Assembly: GCA_900316755.1 (NCBI GenBank)
Contig: ONED01000035.1
Location: 1 to 38,593 of the forward strand
Source: an uncultured Eubacteriales bacterium
Lineage (GTDB): Bacteria > Bacillota > Clostridia > Lachnospirales > Lachnospiraceae
DNA: 38,593 nt
Direction: 5' to 3'
In this document: piece after piece, positions 9,873-17,358 of the stretch
How the letters are laid out: each line of letters starts with the position of its first letter
How positions within the stretch are numbered: position 1 is the stretch's first letter
Program-made: the position numbers and the translations under genes
Notes under the pieces: model-generated
Databases searched by the model: none
The model's input: the letters and a program-made list of their open reading frames with translations, nothing else
What the model was told of the DNA's origin: nothing

Positions 9873-10982
9873 ATGAGAATGAAGAACAAATGGTTACAAG
9901 CATTTTTAACCTTGGCATTAGTGGTGTCATGTATAACAGGCGTTTCGGCAGTGGCTGATGCTGCAGAAGTTGCGGGAAGTGTTACGACGGAAAAAGGTAT
10001 TCAGTATGTGCCATGCGATATGAGTGAGTATTGGTCGCAGACAGAGAAAACAGCTCCTGAAATGGCGAATTATGTTTTTGGGGGTTGGTACACAGGGACG
10101 GATGGAGTATTTACTGCGATAAAGGAAGCGGATGTGACTGCAGACTCTACTGGAAAAGCATCTATGTCAGGTACCTATGCGAAATTTGTGAAAGCAGAAG
10201 TTTTAGGTGTGAAGGCACAGGTTGATGTGGATACGCAGGAGAAAGGATTAAGTCGTGAAAACGCTGCCAGTATCCGTTTGGTTTCCGGATTGGATTCCAA
10301 AGATTATCAAAGAGTGGGATTTAAGGTATTATTGGCAAATAGCAAGCCTGTTTATAAAGATAATGACGATGTAAAGAAAGAACCATTGGAAACCAAAAAG
10401 GTTTATACAGGCTTGAAGATTGGTGATGCGACTCCGCTTTCCCCTGCCAGTATCTTTGGAGAGCAGGCAGAATTCCTGAGCGTTTGGAGATTAGATAATA
10501 TTATTACAGCGAATGACAGCAAAATTATTAACGTAACTCCTTACTGGATTACAATGGATGGTACAAAAGTGGAAGGTTTATCAAAATACGTTCATGTAGA
10601 AGATAGTTATATGGGATATATTAGTGTTCCGATTAATCTTAGAACTGCGAAAAAGATTGCAGCAGGAACTGTGACTTTGACATATCCGGAAGGACTCGTT
10701 TTGGTAGAGGAGAAAGTAGAATATGATGAAGTATTTCCGGCATCGGAGATGAAATGTCATGATACCGGCAATAGCGCGGTTAAGCTGGTTGGGAATGCAA
10801 AGGTTGTAGATACCGCAGTCGATGCAAACGGCATCTATGCAAATTTGCGTTTCAAAGTCGGAACTTCAGGATATCAAGGTGTTGGGAAAGGAACCATATT
10901 AACATTTGGTATCAGTGATGCGTTCTTCTGTAATTGGGGAGAAGAAGAAGTTCCAGTGAATGTCTGGGATATCAAATATTAA
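9873..10982 (+). CDS. Secreted protein with InlB-type repeat-like segment and C-terminal cohesin-like domain
   Basis: The 369-residue product has a signal peptide (KNKWLQAFLTLALVVSCITG, cut near ADAAE). Residues ~45-90 (YVFGGWYTGTDGVFTA) resemble an InlB B-repeat. A middle domain (SIRLVSGLDSKDYQRVGFKV; IINVTPYWITMDGTKVEG) is of a type often seen in secreted Lachnospiraceae proteins. The last ~125 residues look like a cohesin: ISVPINLR, AGTVTLTYPEGLVLVEE, DANGIYANLRFKVG, GTILTFGISDAFFCNWGEEEVPVNVWD. This matches the cohesin order (strand start VPVNL, TLKYDP-like strand, a FKV strand, final EVPVxV). A cohesin here, two genes after a dockerin-like segment, suggests the two proteins may assemble. 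AAAGGAGG lies eight bases before the chosen ATG. There is no wall-anchor motif. Confidence 0.65.
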   Translation: MRMKNKWLQAFLTLALVVSCITGVSAVADAAEVAGSVTTEKGIQYVPCDMSEYWSQTEKTAPEMANYVFGGWYTGTDGVFTAIKEADVTADSTGKASMSGTYAKFVKAEVLGVKAQVDVDTQEKGLSRENAASIRLVSGLDSKDYQRVGFKVLLANSKPVYKDNDDVKKEPLETKKVYTGLKIGDATPLSPASIFGEQAEFLSVWRLDNIITANDSKIINVTPYWITMDGTKVEGLSKYVHVEDSYMGYISVPINLRTAKKIAAGTVTLTYPEGLVLVEEKVEYDEVFPASEMKCHDTGNSAVKLVGNAKVVDTAVDANGIYANLRFKVGTSGYQGVGKGTILTFGISDAFFCNWGEEEVPVNVWDIKY

Positions 10983-10999
10983 ACAGGAGAAACAATGTT

Positions 11000-11794
11000 A
11001 TGAAGGTAACACATGATTTTCATATTCATACGAATCTCTCGCTCTGTGCAGAGCCGGATACAACGCCGGAATTCTATGTGCGCAGAGCGGAAGAAATCGG
11101 CCTTAAAAAATTAGGATTTGCAAATCATTTTTGGGACGAAAGGATAGCGGGAGCGAATGACTTTTATGTGTCACAAAATCTGGAATATGTTCTGAAATTA
11201 AAAGAAGAACTAAAGCAAATCAAAAGTGATACAGTTCAGACCTATTTTGGCTGTGAAGTGGAGTATGATTTTGCTCATCGCGGCGTTTCGCTTACTGAGG
11301 ACGTTGCAGAACAATTTGACTTTGTAGTGGTTCCAAATTCACATACGCATATGACAATGCCAAAGGATTGCTACGAACCATACCAAAAGCATGCGGACTT
11401 TATGGTTCAGGCGTATGAAGATATTTTGAACAGCAATGTAAGTCGTTATATTACGGCGATGGCACACCCTTTTGAAGCGGTGTGCTGCCCGTACGACTAC
11501 AGTATCCTAATTGATATTATTTCTGATGATTGTTTTAAGCGATTATTTGACCTGACTGCGAAGAAAGGGGTTGCGGTGGAAATCAATATTGGAAATTATC
11601 ATGACCTTGAGGATGCGGATATTGAAAAGTGTTCTCAAATAAGAATGTTCCGAATTGCCAAGGAGTGTGGGTGTAAATTTATATTTGGCAGCGACGCACA
11701 TAACCGGAGACGCCACAATTCCTATGGACACGCGGATGTCCTGGCAGATATTTTGGAATTGAGAGAAAACGATATCGCAGAAATTGCAAGATAA
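11000..11794 (+). CDS. PHP-domain phosphoesterase (histidinol-phosphatase-like)
   Basis: The 264-residue protein has the PHP metal motifs: HDFHIHTN at the N-terminus, a second-motif-like LGFANHFWDE, GCEVEYDF, then MAHPFE and a final FGSDAHNRR. PHP enzymes are metal-dependent phosphatases; relatives act on histidinol phosphate, nucleotides and sugar phosphates. With no other his genes nearby and glycosidases on both sides, dephosphorylating a sugar phosphate or related product is more likely than histidine synthesis (inference). There is no signal peptide. The ATG has AGGAG ten bases upstream; it follows the cohesin-like gene by 17 bases and is followed by the GH13 gene after 28. Confidence 0.8.
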   Translation: MKVTHDFHIHTNLSLCAEPDTTPEFYVRRAEEIGLKKLGFANHFWDERIAGANDFYVSQNLEYVLKLKEELKQIKSDTVQTYFGCEVEYDFAHRGVSLTEDVAEQFDFVVVPNSHTHMTMPKDCYEPYQKHADFMVQAYEDILNSNVSRYITAMAHPFEAVCCPYDYSILIDIISDDCFKRLFDLTAKKGVAVEINIGNYHDLEDADIEKCSQIRMFRIAKECGCKFIFGSDAHNRRRHNSYGHADVLADILELRENDIAEIAR

Positions 11795-11822
11795 GAAACA
11801 ATCGGACAAAGGAGATTTTAAC

Positions 11823-13367
11823 ATGAATAATTGGCTTAACAGTGCCATTGTATATGAGATATACCCGCAATCCTTCAATGATACCAACGGAGACGGAATC
11901 GGTGATCTTCGAGGTATTATTGAAAAACTGGACTATATTGAGTCTATGGGGTTCAATGTGATTTGGTTGAATCCGATTAATGAGAGTTCTTTCCGTGACG
12001 GCGGTTACGACATCACAGATTATTATAAGGTCGATCCGCGATATGGAACCAATGAGGATTACCGAGAACTCTGTAACGCGGTTCATGCTCGTGGTATGCA
12101 CATTATTTTTGATTTGGTTGCGGGTCACACCTCCATTGATCATCCTTGGTTTATTGAATCATCCAAGGTGGAGAAGAACGAGTACAGCAATCGTTATATA
12201 TGGACCGAGAATGTATGTGAAGGCGGTCCGGGAGTCAGTGGATACGCGCAAAGAGACGGAGTGTACATACAGAATTATTACTGGTGTCAGCCTGCCCTTA
12301 ACTATGGCTATGCACATCCGCAGGCTCCCTGGCAGCTTCCGGTAACACATCCGGACTGTGTTGCAACGAAAGAGGAGTTGAAGAAGATTATCTATTTCTG
12401 GATGGATATGGGCGTAGATGCATTTCGTGTGGACTTGGCGCCCACCCTTATCAAAAATGATTTCGATGGTTCCTTCACAAAAGCATTTTGGCATGAAATA
12501 AGAAGTTGTATTGAGGCAAAAAATCCGGAGTGTCTTTTGATCTCTGAGTGGGGAAAACCGGCACTGGCAATTGATACCGGATTTCACGGAGATTTTCTCC
12601 TTCATTGTTGTCATCCGGCGTATACTTCTTTATTCCGGCATGAGGCAGGGAGAAATGTAATCAGTCAGTATATCGGACACAGCTATTTTGATCAAGATGG
12701 CAAGGGAAACATCAATGATTTCCTTGATCATTTCCTCGAGCAGTACGAACAGATTGGCGAGAGAGGAGTGATTGGATTAATCTCCGGCAACCATGATATA
12801 CCGCGTATCGGATATCGCCGTACTCAGGAAGAGATGAAGCTTGTCATGCTGTTCCTATTTACGATGCCGGGGGTACCTTTTGTTTACTATGGCGACGAGA
12901 TTGGTATGGATTATATGGAAGGACTTCCTTCAAAGGAGGGGGGCTATATCCGCACAGGTTCTCGCACACCGATGCAGTGGAACGATGAGAAAAACCGTGG
13001 TTTTTCAACCAGTGATACGCCGTATCTGCCGACGGATGAAAGAGAAGGTGCACCTACGGTTTCATCACAGCTTGCAGATGACAATTCACTGCTATTGTTC
13101 GTGAAAAAACTGGCGATGCTTCGCAAAGAGAATCCAGAGCTTTCAGGAGTATCAGATTTAAACATTTTGATGCCGGGTTACCCATTTGTTTATGAGAGGA
13201 CAGTGAACGGGAAAACATTCTTTATTGCGATGAATCCTTCTAAATATACGCACTATTATGATATGCCGGAATTAAAGAACGTGATTGCAAGCCAGCATGT
13301 TGAGAGAGATGGAAAGCATTTGGTGCTTAACGGAGTAAGTTTCATTATTGCAGAGAAGCATGTCTGA
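11823..13367 (+). CDS. GH13-family alpha-glucosidase/amylase-type enzyme
   Basis: The 514-residue protein has the GH13 barrel motifs in order: NSAIVYEIYPQSFNDTNGDG, a region-I VAGHTSIDHPWF, DAFRVDLAPT with nucleophile Asp204, LLISEWGKP with acid Glu242, and SGNHDIPR with Asp325. MPGVPFVYYGDEIGM and RTPMQW follow as in oligo-1,6-glucosidase, trehalose-converting and related members. Region I reads AGHTS where NHTS is usual (Asn to Gly). It has no signal peptide, so it is cytoplasmic, and it is the last gene of the operon, with AAAGGAG upstream of the ATG. The exact alpha-glucoside cannot be read from the sequence. Confidence 0.88.
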   Translation: MNNWLNSAIVYEIYPQSFNDTNGDGIGDLRGIIEKLDYIESMGFNVIWLNPINESSFRDGGYDITDYYKVDPRYGTNEDYRELCNAVHARGMHIIFDLVAGHTSIDHPWFIESSKVEKNEYSNRYIWTENVCEGGPGVSGYAQRDGVYIQNYYWCQPALNYGYAHPQAPWQLPVTHPDCVATKEELKKIIYFWMDMGVDAFRVDLAPTLIKNDFDGSFTKAFWHEIRSCIEAKNPECLLISEWGKPALAIDTGFHGDFLLHCCHPAYTSLFRHEAGRNVISQYIGHSYFDQDGKGNINDFLDHFLEQYEQIGERGVIGLISGNHDIPRIGYRRTQEEMKLVMLFLFTMPGVPFVYYGDEIGMDYMEGLPSKEGGYIRTGSRTPMQWNDEKNRGFSTSDTPYLPTDEREGAPTVSSQLADDNSLLLFVKKLAMLRKENPELSGVSDLNILMPGYPFVYERTVNGKTFFIAMNPSKYTHYYDMPELKNVIASQHVERDGKHLVLNGVSFIIAEKHV

Positions 13368-13413
13368 AAGCATTGGAACTCGGATTGCCAATTGAATTAG
13401 AGGGAAAACTTTG

Positions 13414-13530
13414 AAAGAGAGGCTGCGAAACAGCAAAATCGGTCTCACTGAGCCCTTGGTAGCGGCGTGTGTGCCGACTGCCTCAGGCTCAGTGAGACCG
13501 ATTTTGTTATTACAGCAGTCCCCTCTTTTT
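13414..13530. terminator. Very long bidirectional terminator hairpin
   Basis: A perfect 21-bp inverted repeat (13434-13454 with 13486-13506) encloses a 31-base loop that folds again (GGTAGCGGC with GCCGACTGCC). Outer flanks also pair (AGAGGcTGC with GCAGtcCCcTCT), followed by TTTTT on the + side. It separates the GH operon from the convergent acyltransferase gene. Confidence 0.8.
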
Positions 13531-14386
13531 AGTCTATATCCGCTACTTTTTTTGCAAGCGGTGTTTCCAAAACCACAGGATTCTGCATGATTTTGCGGAA
13601 TTCACGCAGTGCCAGTGCATAGTATAATCCGTCACAGAAACGCTCGTCGGAAACAAGGCTGAAGCCCATGTGTTTCTGAATCACGACTTCTCCTTTTTCC
13701 ACGACAGGAATCTTTTTCTCTTTTCCCATTGCAAAGAAAAGTCCGTTTGTACCAAACTCACAGGTGTGATGGTATACGTGATTGATTCCGAGCGACTTTA
13801 AGTTGGTGATAAAGAAGGAAGTATGGAACGGACTCAGCTCGATAATGGATTTTGGAAGCATGTTGTGCCGGTCCATCCACATCAGTATCGCAACCACAAG
13901 GTTTAAAATCGAGCTTGGAATTGCAGTGAAAAAACGTGCCAGCTTATCGGTTTTGTTTTCTTCTGTTCTGAGAATCGTTTCCTTGCGAATCGCTTCATTG
14001 ATTTTCTCGGCAATCTCCAAAATAGTTTCCGTACCTTCGAAACAAAGTTTAATGGTCGTATCCGGACTATCAATATGTAACTCCGGGTGAATGGTAAAGC
14101 TTACCCAGATTTTGGGCCTTGCATAGATTTTTCCATTCATGACAAAGCGGTTCAGTCTTGGCTTGAGAGCAAGCATACGGACAGCTCCCGCAATAAATAT
14201 ATGCATGTACCCCAGCTTAATCCCCTGTTCTCTTTTTTCTCTTATGTATTTGTCCCATGCTTCGCAGTTAAACGTGTCTTCATACATCGTCATGGAATCA
14301 TAACGTTTTTTCATTAAAAACCCGGTAATGAGCTGTAATGGTTCAATATTGCGAATTCTGCGACCATCTGGTCTTTTGCCGAACAT
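13529..14386 (-). CDS. E2/chloramphenicol-acetyltransferase-like acyltransferase
   Basis: The 285-residue protein belongs to the 2-oxo-acid-dehydrogenase E2 / CAT fold (PF00198-like). Visible parts are the N-terminal RPDGRRIRN, the central LKPRLNRFVMNGKIYAR, FFITNLKSLG and the C-terminal SDERFCDGLYYALALREF. It has no lipoyl domain and stands apart from any dehydrogenase complex genes. The catalytic HxxxDG motif of E2/CAT is ERFCDG here, with Glu in place of His; I recall the same change (DERxxDG) in other clostridial members, so it may be a subfamily trait. The start was set at ATG 14386, five bases after GGAGG; a GTG at 14392 overlaps that site. It is divergent from the PlsC/PAP2 pair. Confidence 0.75.
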   Translation of the reverse strand: MFGKRPDGRRIRNIEPLQLITGFLMKKRYDSMTMYEDTFNCEAWDKYIREKREQGIKLGYMHIFIAGAVRMLALKPRLNRFVMNGKIYARPKIWVSFTIHPELHIDSPDTTIKLCFEGTETILEIAEKINEAIRKETILRTEENKTDKLARFFTAIPSSILNLVVAILMWMDRHNMLPKSIIELSPFHTSFFITNLKSLGINHVYHHTCEFGTNGLFFAMGKEKKIPVVEKGEVVIQKHMGFSLVSDERFCDGLYYALALREFRKIMQNPVVLETPLAKKVADID

Positions 14387-14449
14387 AAACACCTCCGTGT
14401 CATAAAATCATTATAAATATTTTATGTTTTTTTTATAAATTGTATTAGT

Positions 14450-14478
14450 ATTGTACACGATTTGACATGAAATGACAA
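14450..14478 (-). promoter_or_regulatory. Promoter for the E2/CAT-like gene
   Basis: On the - strand, TTGTCA (14478-14473) and TACAAT (14455-14450) are separated by 17 bases. The predicted start is ~55 bases before the gene's ATG. Confidence 0.6.
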
Positions 14479-14566
14479 GTTTTTCACGCGAAAAGATGAA
14501 TTACAGGTGGCAAATGATGTGTCTTTGTGGCATAATATTCCTGTAAGATATTGGAGGAAATAAAAA

Positions 14567-15328
14567 ATGACGAAGAAAAAAACATCCATTCTGTTTCGCA
14601 TAATCAAAGGTCTTGTGCGAATGTTCTATGGGAAAATGGAAGTGGTCGGACTGGAAAATCTGCCGGAAAGTCATGCGGTGATTGTGGCGAATCACTCCCA
14701 GATGAACGGACCGATTGCATGCGAACTGTTCTTGCCGGATGACTGTTATATCTGGTGTGCGGGAGAAATGATGCACCTTAAAGAAGTGCCGGAGTATGCG
14801 TTTACAGATTTCTGGTCGCAGAAATCGAAATGGACGCAACCCTTATATAAAGTGTTGTCTTATCTCATTGCGCCATTGTCGGTCTGCATTTTCAACAATG
14901 CGAGGACAATTGCGGTATACAAGGATATGCGGATTATGTCCACGTTTAAAGAAACGATTAAGATGTTAAAAGAGAATGTGAATATTGTCATATTCCCGGA
15001 AAAAGATGAAAAGCACAATAATATCGTGTATCAATTTCAGGAAAATTTTATTGATGTTGCAAAGCTTTACTACAAAAAAACAGGCATTGCACTCACGTTC
15101 GTGCCTATGTATATTGCGCCCAAATTAAAGAAAATGTATATTGGGAAGGGCATCTGTTTTCAAGGGGAAAACCCGATTGAAGAGGAACGGAAAAGAATTT
15201 CCGCGTATCTGGCAGATGAAATTACGGATATGGCAAGAAATCTGCCCGTACATACCGTAGTTCCCTATCGGAATATCCCGAAAAAATATTATTTGACGAA
15301 TAAAGACATCACGGAGGTGCCAAGATGA
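14567..15328 (+). CDS. PlsC-like lysophospholipid acyltransferase
   Basis: The 253-residue protein resembles 1-acyl-glycerol-3-phosphate acyltransferases: EVVGLENLPESHAVIVANHS (motif I), a hydrophobic segment LYKVLSYLIAPLSVCIF, FNNARTIAVYKD, IVIFPEKDEK (motif III) and LTFVPMYIAPK. These enzymes add the second acyl chain to lysophosphatidic acid at the inner membrane face. Motif I reads NHSQMNG, so the Asp of the catalytic HxxxxD is Gly; activity or substrate may therefore differ. GGAGG precedes the ATG. Its stop overlaps the ATG of the PAP2 gene (ATGA), indicating translational coupling. Confidence 0.75.
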   Translation: MTKKKTSILFRIIKGLVRMFYGKMEVVGLENLPESHAVIVANHSQMNGPIACELFLPDDCYIWCAGEMMHLKEVPEYAFTDFWSQKSKWTQPLYKVLSYLIAPLSVCIFNNARTIAVYKDMRIMSTFKETIKMLKENVNIVIFPEKDEKHNNIVYQFQENFIDVAKLYYKKTGIALTFVPMYIAPKLKKMYIGKGICFQGENPIEEERKRISAYLADEITDMARNLPVHTVVPYRNIPKKYYLTNKDITEVPR

Positions 15329-16008
15329 GAAAACCGGTAGTCGATTACAGGACATTTAAACTTTCCAAAATAAACGAGCCACAATTCCGGCATTTAAAAT
15401 TACTGCTGGGGTGGCTGGTCTATTTTGCATTATATTTTTTAACGGAAAACCTGATACCGTATGAGAAGTGTTCCCCGGTTCACTGCGCGCTGGATGACAT
15501 GATTCCTTTCTGCGAATACTTTGCCATCCCGTATGTCGGCTGGTATTTTTTGATTGCCGGCTCTCTTCTCTACTTTGCACTCTATAATCCCGAGAATTTT
15601 AAAGGGATGATGAAATTTATTATTGTCGCACAGCTGGTGGGGATGGCAATTTATATTCTCTTCCCCAATCGGCAGGATTTAAGACCTGCCGAATTTGTAA
15701 GGGATAATATTTTCACCCGCCTGATGGGACTTTTGTATTCCCTCGATACCAGCACGAATGTGTGTCCGTCCATGCATGTAGCGTATTCCATCGGGATTGC
15801 CTCTACATGGCTGAAGGAAAAGTCGGCATCAAAATGGTGTAAGACCTTTCTTGTTAGCTTTTGTTTGCTTGTATGCATATCAGTTGCGTTTGTCAAACAG
15901 CATTCGGTAGTGGACATTCTGGCTGCGCTTCCCGTATGCCTGTTGGCAGAATGGATTGCATTTGGAAAAACCTATTGGAACAAACGGCTCTTTCGTAAAC
16001 CGGTGTAA
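15325..16008 (+). CDS. PAP2-family membrane phosphatase
   Basis: The 227-residue protein has about five to six membrane segments (LLLGWLVYFALYFL, GWYFLIAGSLLYFALY, FIIVAQLVGMAIYILF, FLVSFCLLVCISVAFV, LAALPVCLLAEWIAF). PAP2 motifs are CPSMHVAYSIG and KQHSVVDILAA, with His in both; motif 1 (K..RP type) is weak. PAP2 enzymes dephosphorylate lipid phosphates such as phosphatidic acid or undecaprenyl pyrophosphate. Coupling to the PlsC-like gene suggests one lipid-remodelling step pair (inference). Its 3' end overlaps the convergent queT gene by 37 bases. Confidence 0.85.
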   Translation: MRKPVVDYRTFKLSKINEPQFRHLKLLLGWLVYFALYFLTENLIPYEKCSPVHCALDDMIPFCEYFAIPYVGWYFLIAGSLLYFALYNPENFKGMMKFIIVAQLVGMAIYILFPNRQDLRPAEFVRDNIFTRLMGLLYSLDTSTNVCPSMHVAYSIGIASTWLKEKSASKWCKTFLVSFCLLVCISVAFVKQHSVVDILAALPVCLLAEWIAFGKTYWNKRLFRKPV

Positions 16009-16448
16009 ACAATCATGCCGAGTACGCCACAGGAAATTACTTCTCCGATTCCGACTGTCAGCATCATAAGGGGAATCGGAAGGTTGACTCCGTAGGCATA
16101 GTAAAGCACGAAAGGAACGATTACAGTGTTTGCGAGAATAGGCGGAAGGGGAGCCAGATATTTGCTGCGATTCCGAAGCAGATAAGTAAAAAGTGCTCCA
16201 ATCAGCGTAGCAAAGCTTCCGAAAATGACATCCCAGAGAACGCTTCCTCCTAAAAGATTTCCAATCAGACACCCGATAAATAATCCGGGGATGGCTGCCG
16301 GCGTAAAGACCGGAAGGATGGTAAGTGCTTCTGCGATGCGCACCTGTATCTCGCCGAAGGAAAATGGCCGAAAGATGATGGTGAGTACCACATAGATGGC
16401 AGCAATCATAGCTGCCTGTGTCAAGAATAATACTTTTTTGTTTTTCAT
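15972..16448 (-). CDS. queT: QueT queuosine-precursor ECF transporter S component
   Basis: The 158-residue membrane protein has QueT features: AAIYVVLTIIFRPFSFGEIQ, VRIAEALTILPVFTPAAIPG, LFIGCLIGNLLGG and LANTVIVPFVLYYAYG. QueT is the substrate-binding part of an ECF transporter that imports preQ1 or a related queuosine precursor, using shared EcfAAT energising parts that are not in this window. The start ATG at 16448 follows GGAG by nine bases. The leader carries a preQ1-I riboswitch, which independently supports the identification. The gene's 3' end overlaps the convergent PAP2 gene. Confidence 0.93.
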   Translation of the reverse strand: MKNKKVLFLTQAAMIAAIYVVLTIIFRPFSFGEIQVRIAEALTILPVFTPAAIPGLFIGCLIGNLLGGSVLWDVIFGSFATLIGALFTYLLRNRSKYLAPLPPILANTVIVPFVLYYAYGVNLPIPLMMLTVGIGEVISCGVLGMIVYTGLRKSRLFQ

Positions 16449-16455
16449 ATGTTTT

Positions 16456-16502
16456 ATCTCCTTTAGTTTTGTTTTACGTGAGGAAGGTCTCGAACTCACG
16501 TT
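16456..16502 (-). promoter_or_regulatory. preQ1-I riboswitch in the queT leader
   Basis: Read on the - strand, a stem CGTGAG/CTCACG encloses the loop TTCGAGACCTTC and is followed by an A-rich tail ending ACAAAACTAAAGGAG. This is the layout of the preQ1-I aptamer, whose tail pairs back into the loop as an H-type pseudoknot. The tail contains the queT ribosome binding site, so ligand binding should block translation. Confidence 0.88.
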
Positions 16503-16506
16503 TTAC

Positions 16507-16535
16507 AGTATAGCACCGGGAAGGTGGAAAAGCAA
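16507..16535 (-). promoter_or_regulatory. queT promoter
   Basis: TTGCTT (16535-16530) and TATACT (16512-16507) on the - strand are spaced by 17 bases. The predicted transcript would begin near 16500, at the first base of the riboswitch. Confidence 0.75.
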
Positions 16536-16564
16536 GTGTAGTACAAAAAAATACAAAATGGCAG

Positions 16565-17174
16565 GTAACAGTTCAGCCTTCCGCTGCATGGCAGACCCTG
16601 CGCCCCAAGCGCCAACCGGGCAGACAGCGCCAGACAGTTGCAGACTCTGACAGCCCCAAGGCTCCAAGGTAGGTTTGAGCTTTCTGCAAGTCACTTATGT
16701 TTCTCTAGTGTCCAATTTACAAAAAATCATGTATGCAAAGCTTACCTCGCAGCTAAAAGAGTTCAAAGTTCCCATGGGATTCAAAACTTAGCGAGCAATT
16801 CCGAAAAAGACTATACAGTTGCGTTCGGAGAGATAATTTTGGCAGCGCGTCTAGAACTCGCTTTGCTCAAACAATTATCCGCGCTACCATCTTTTCCTCA
16901 CCGCAACTGCAAGTCTTTGCACGGAATTGCTCAAAGTCTTCTCACCCCATGGGAACTTTGAACCCTTTGCTTGCGAGCTTGCTTTGCATAGATGTAAAAG
17001 ATTCTTGTAAATTGGACACTTAGAGAAACTTGTGACTGAAGCCTTGCTCAAACCTTGGAGCCTTGGGGCTGTCAGAGTCTGCAACTGTCTGGCGCTGTCT
17101 GCCCGGTTGGCGCTTGGGGCGCAGGGTCTGCCATGCAGCGGAAGCTGCCATGCAGCGGAAGGCTGAATTGTAAC
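16565..17174. repeat. Giant ~610-bp imperfect palindrome, no convincing gene
   Basis: Arms 16578-16669 and 17053-17144 are perfect inverted copies over 92 bp. Inner matching blocks keep the same register: 16761-16778 with 16946-16963 (18 bp), 16793-16803 with 16922-16932, and CAGTTGCG with CGCAACTG near 16817 and 16903. The axis is near 16862. A 17-bp unit is tandemly duplicated in the right arm only (17128-17144 and 17145-17161). It lies between the divergent queT and toxin promoters. As RNA, either strand would fold into one long hairpin. Confidence 0.9.
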
Positions 17175-17189
17175 AATGGCAGCAGGACA

Positions 17190-17218
17190 TTGAAAAACAA
17201 AAAAGTCCATGTTAGACT
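17190..17218 (+). promoter_or_regulatory. Candidate promoter of the split toxin gene
   Basis: TTGAAA (17190-17195) and TAGACT (17213-17218) are spaced by 17 bases, upstream of the toxin start at 17287. Confidence 0.45.
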
Positions 17219-17286
17219 ATTAAGTGAGAACAATCGTGTTACAGGGTGACTGACCTTTATTCTTACATAGAATGGGGGTGGTACTG

Positions 17287-17343
17287 ATGGACAAGAAACC
17301 ATTTGATTTCAAAGACTTGATGCAATTAGCTGTCGCCAGATAA
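17287..17343 (+). pseudogene. 5' part of a holin-like small toxin gene, interrupted
   Basis: ATG at 17287 follows GGGGGTGG and encodes MDKKPFDFKDLM, then runs into unrelated LAVAR and a stop at 17341-17343. The first 12 codons match the hydrophilic start of holin-like small membrane toxins (type I toxin-antitoxin peptides). The missing hydrophobic half, preceded by the same ATG codon, lies at 25614-25676. Joining the two gives an intact ~31-residue peptide. Confidence 0.6.
17319..17322. other. Left attachment site (attL core GATG)
   Basis: The sequence TGATG at 17318-17322 recurs at 25612-25616. The GA within it fits the GA target dinucleotide known for Tn4451-type (TnpX) large serine recombinases. 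Joining the outer flanks restores the toxin reading frame. Confidence 0.55.
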
Positions 17344-17358
17344 GGATGTTTTTATGTA

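Noticed and set aside
16638-17249. Open frames of 60-108 codons on both strands inside the palindrome
   Set aside because: They mirror each other because of the inverted arms, lack ribosome sites and show no protein-like composition, so I treat them as chance frames.
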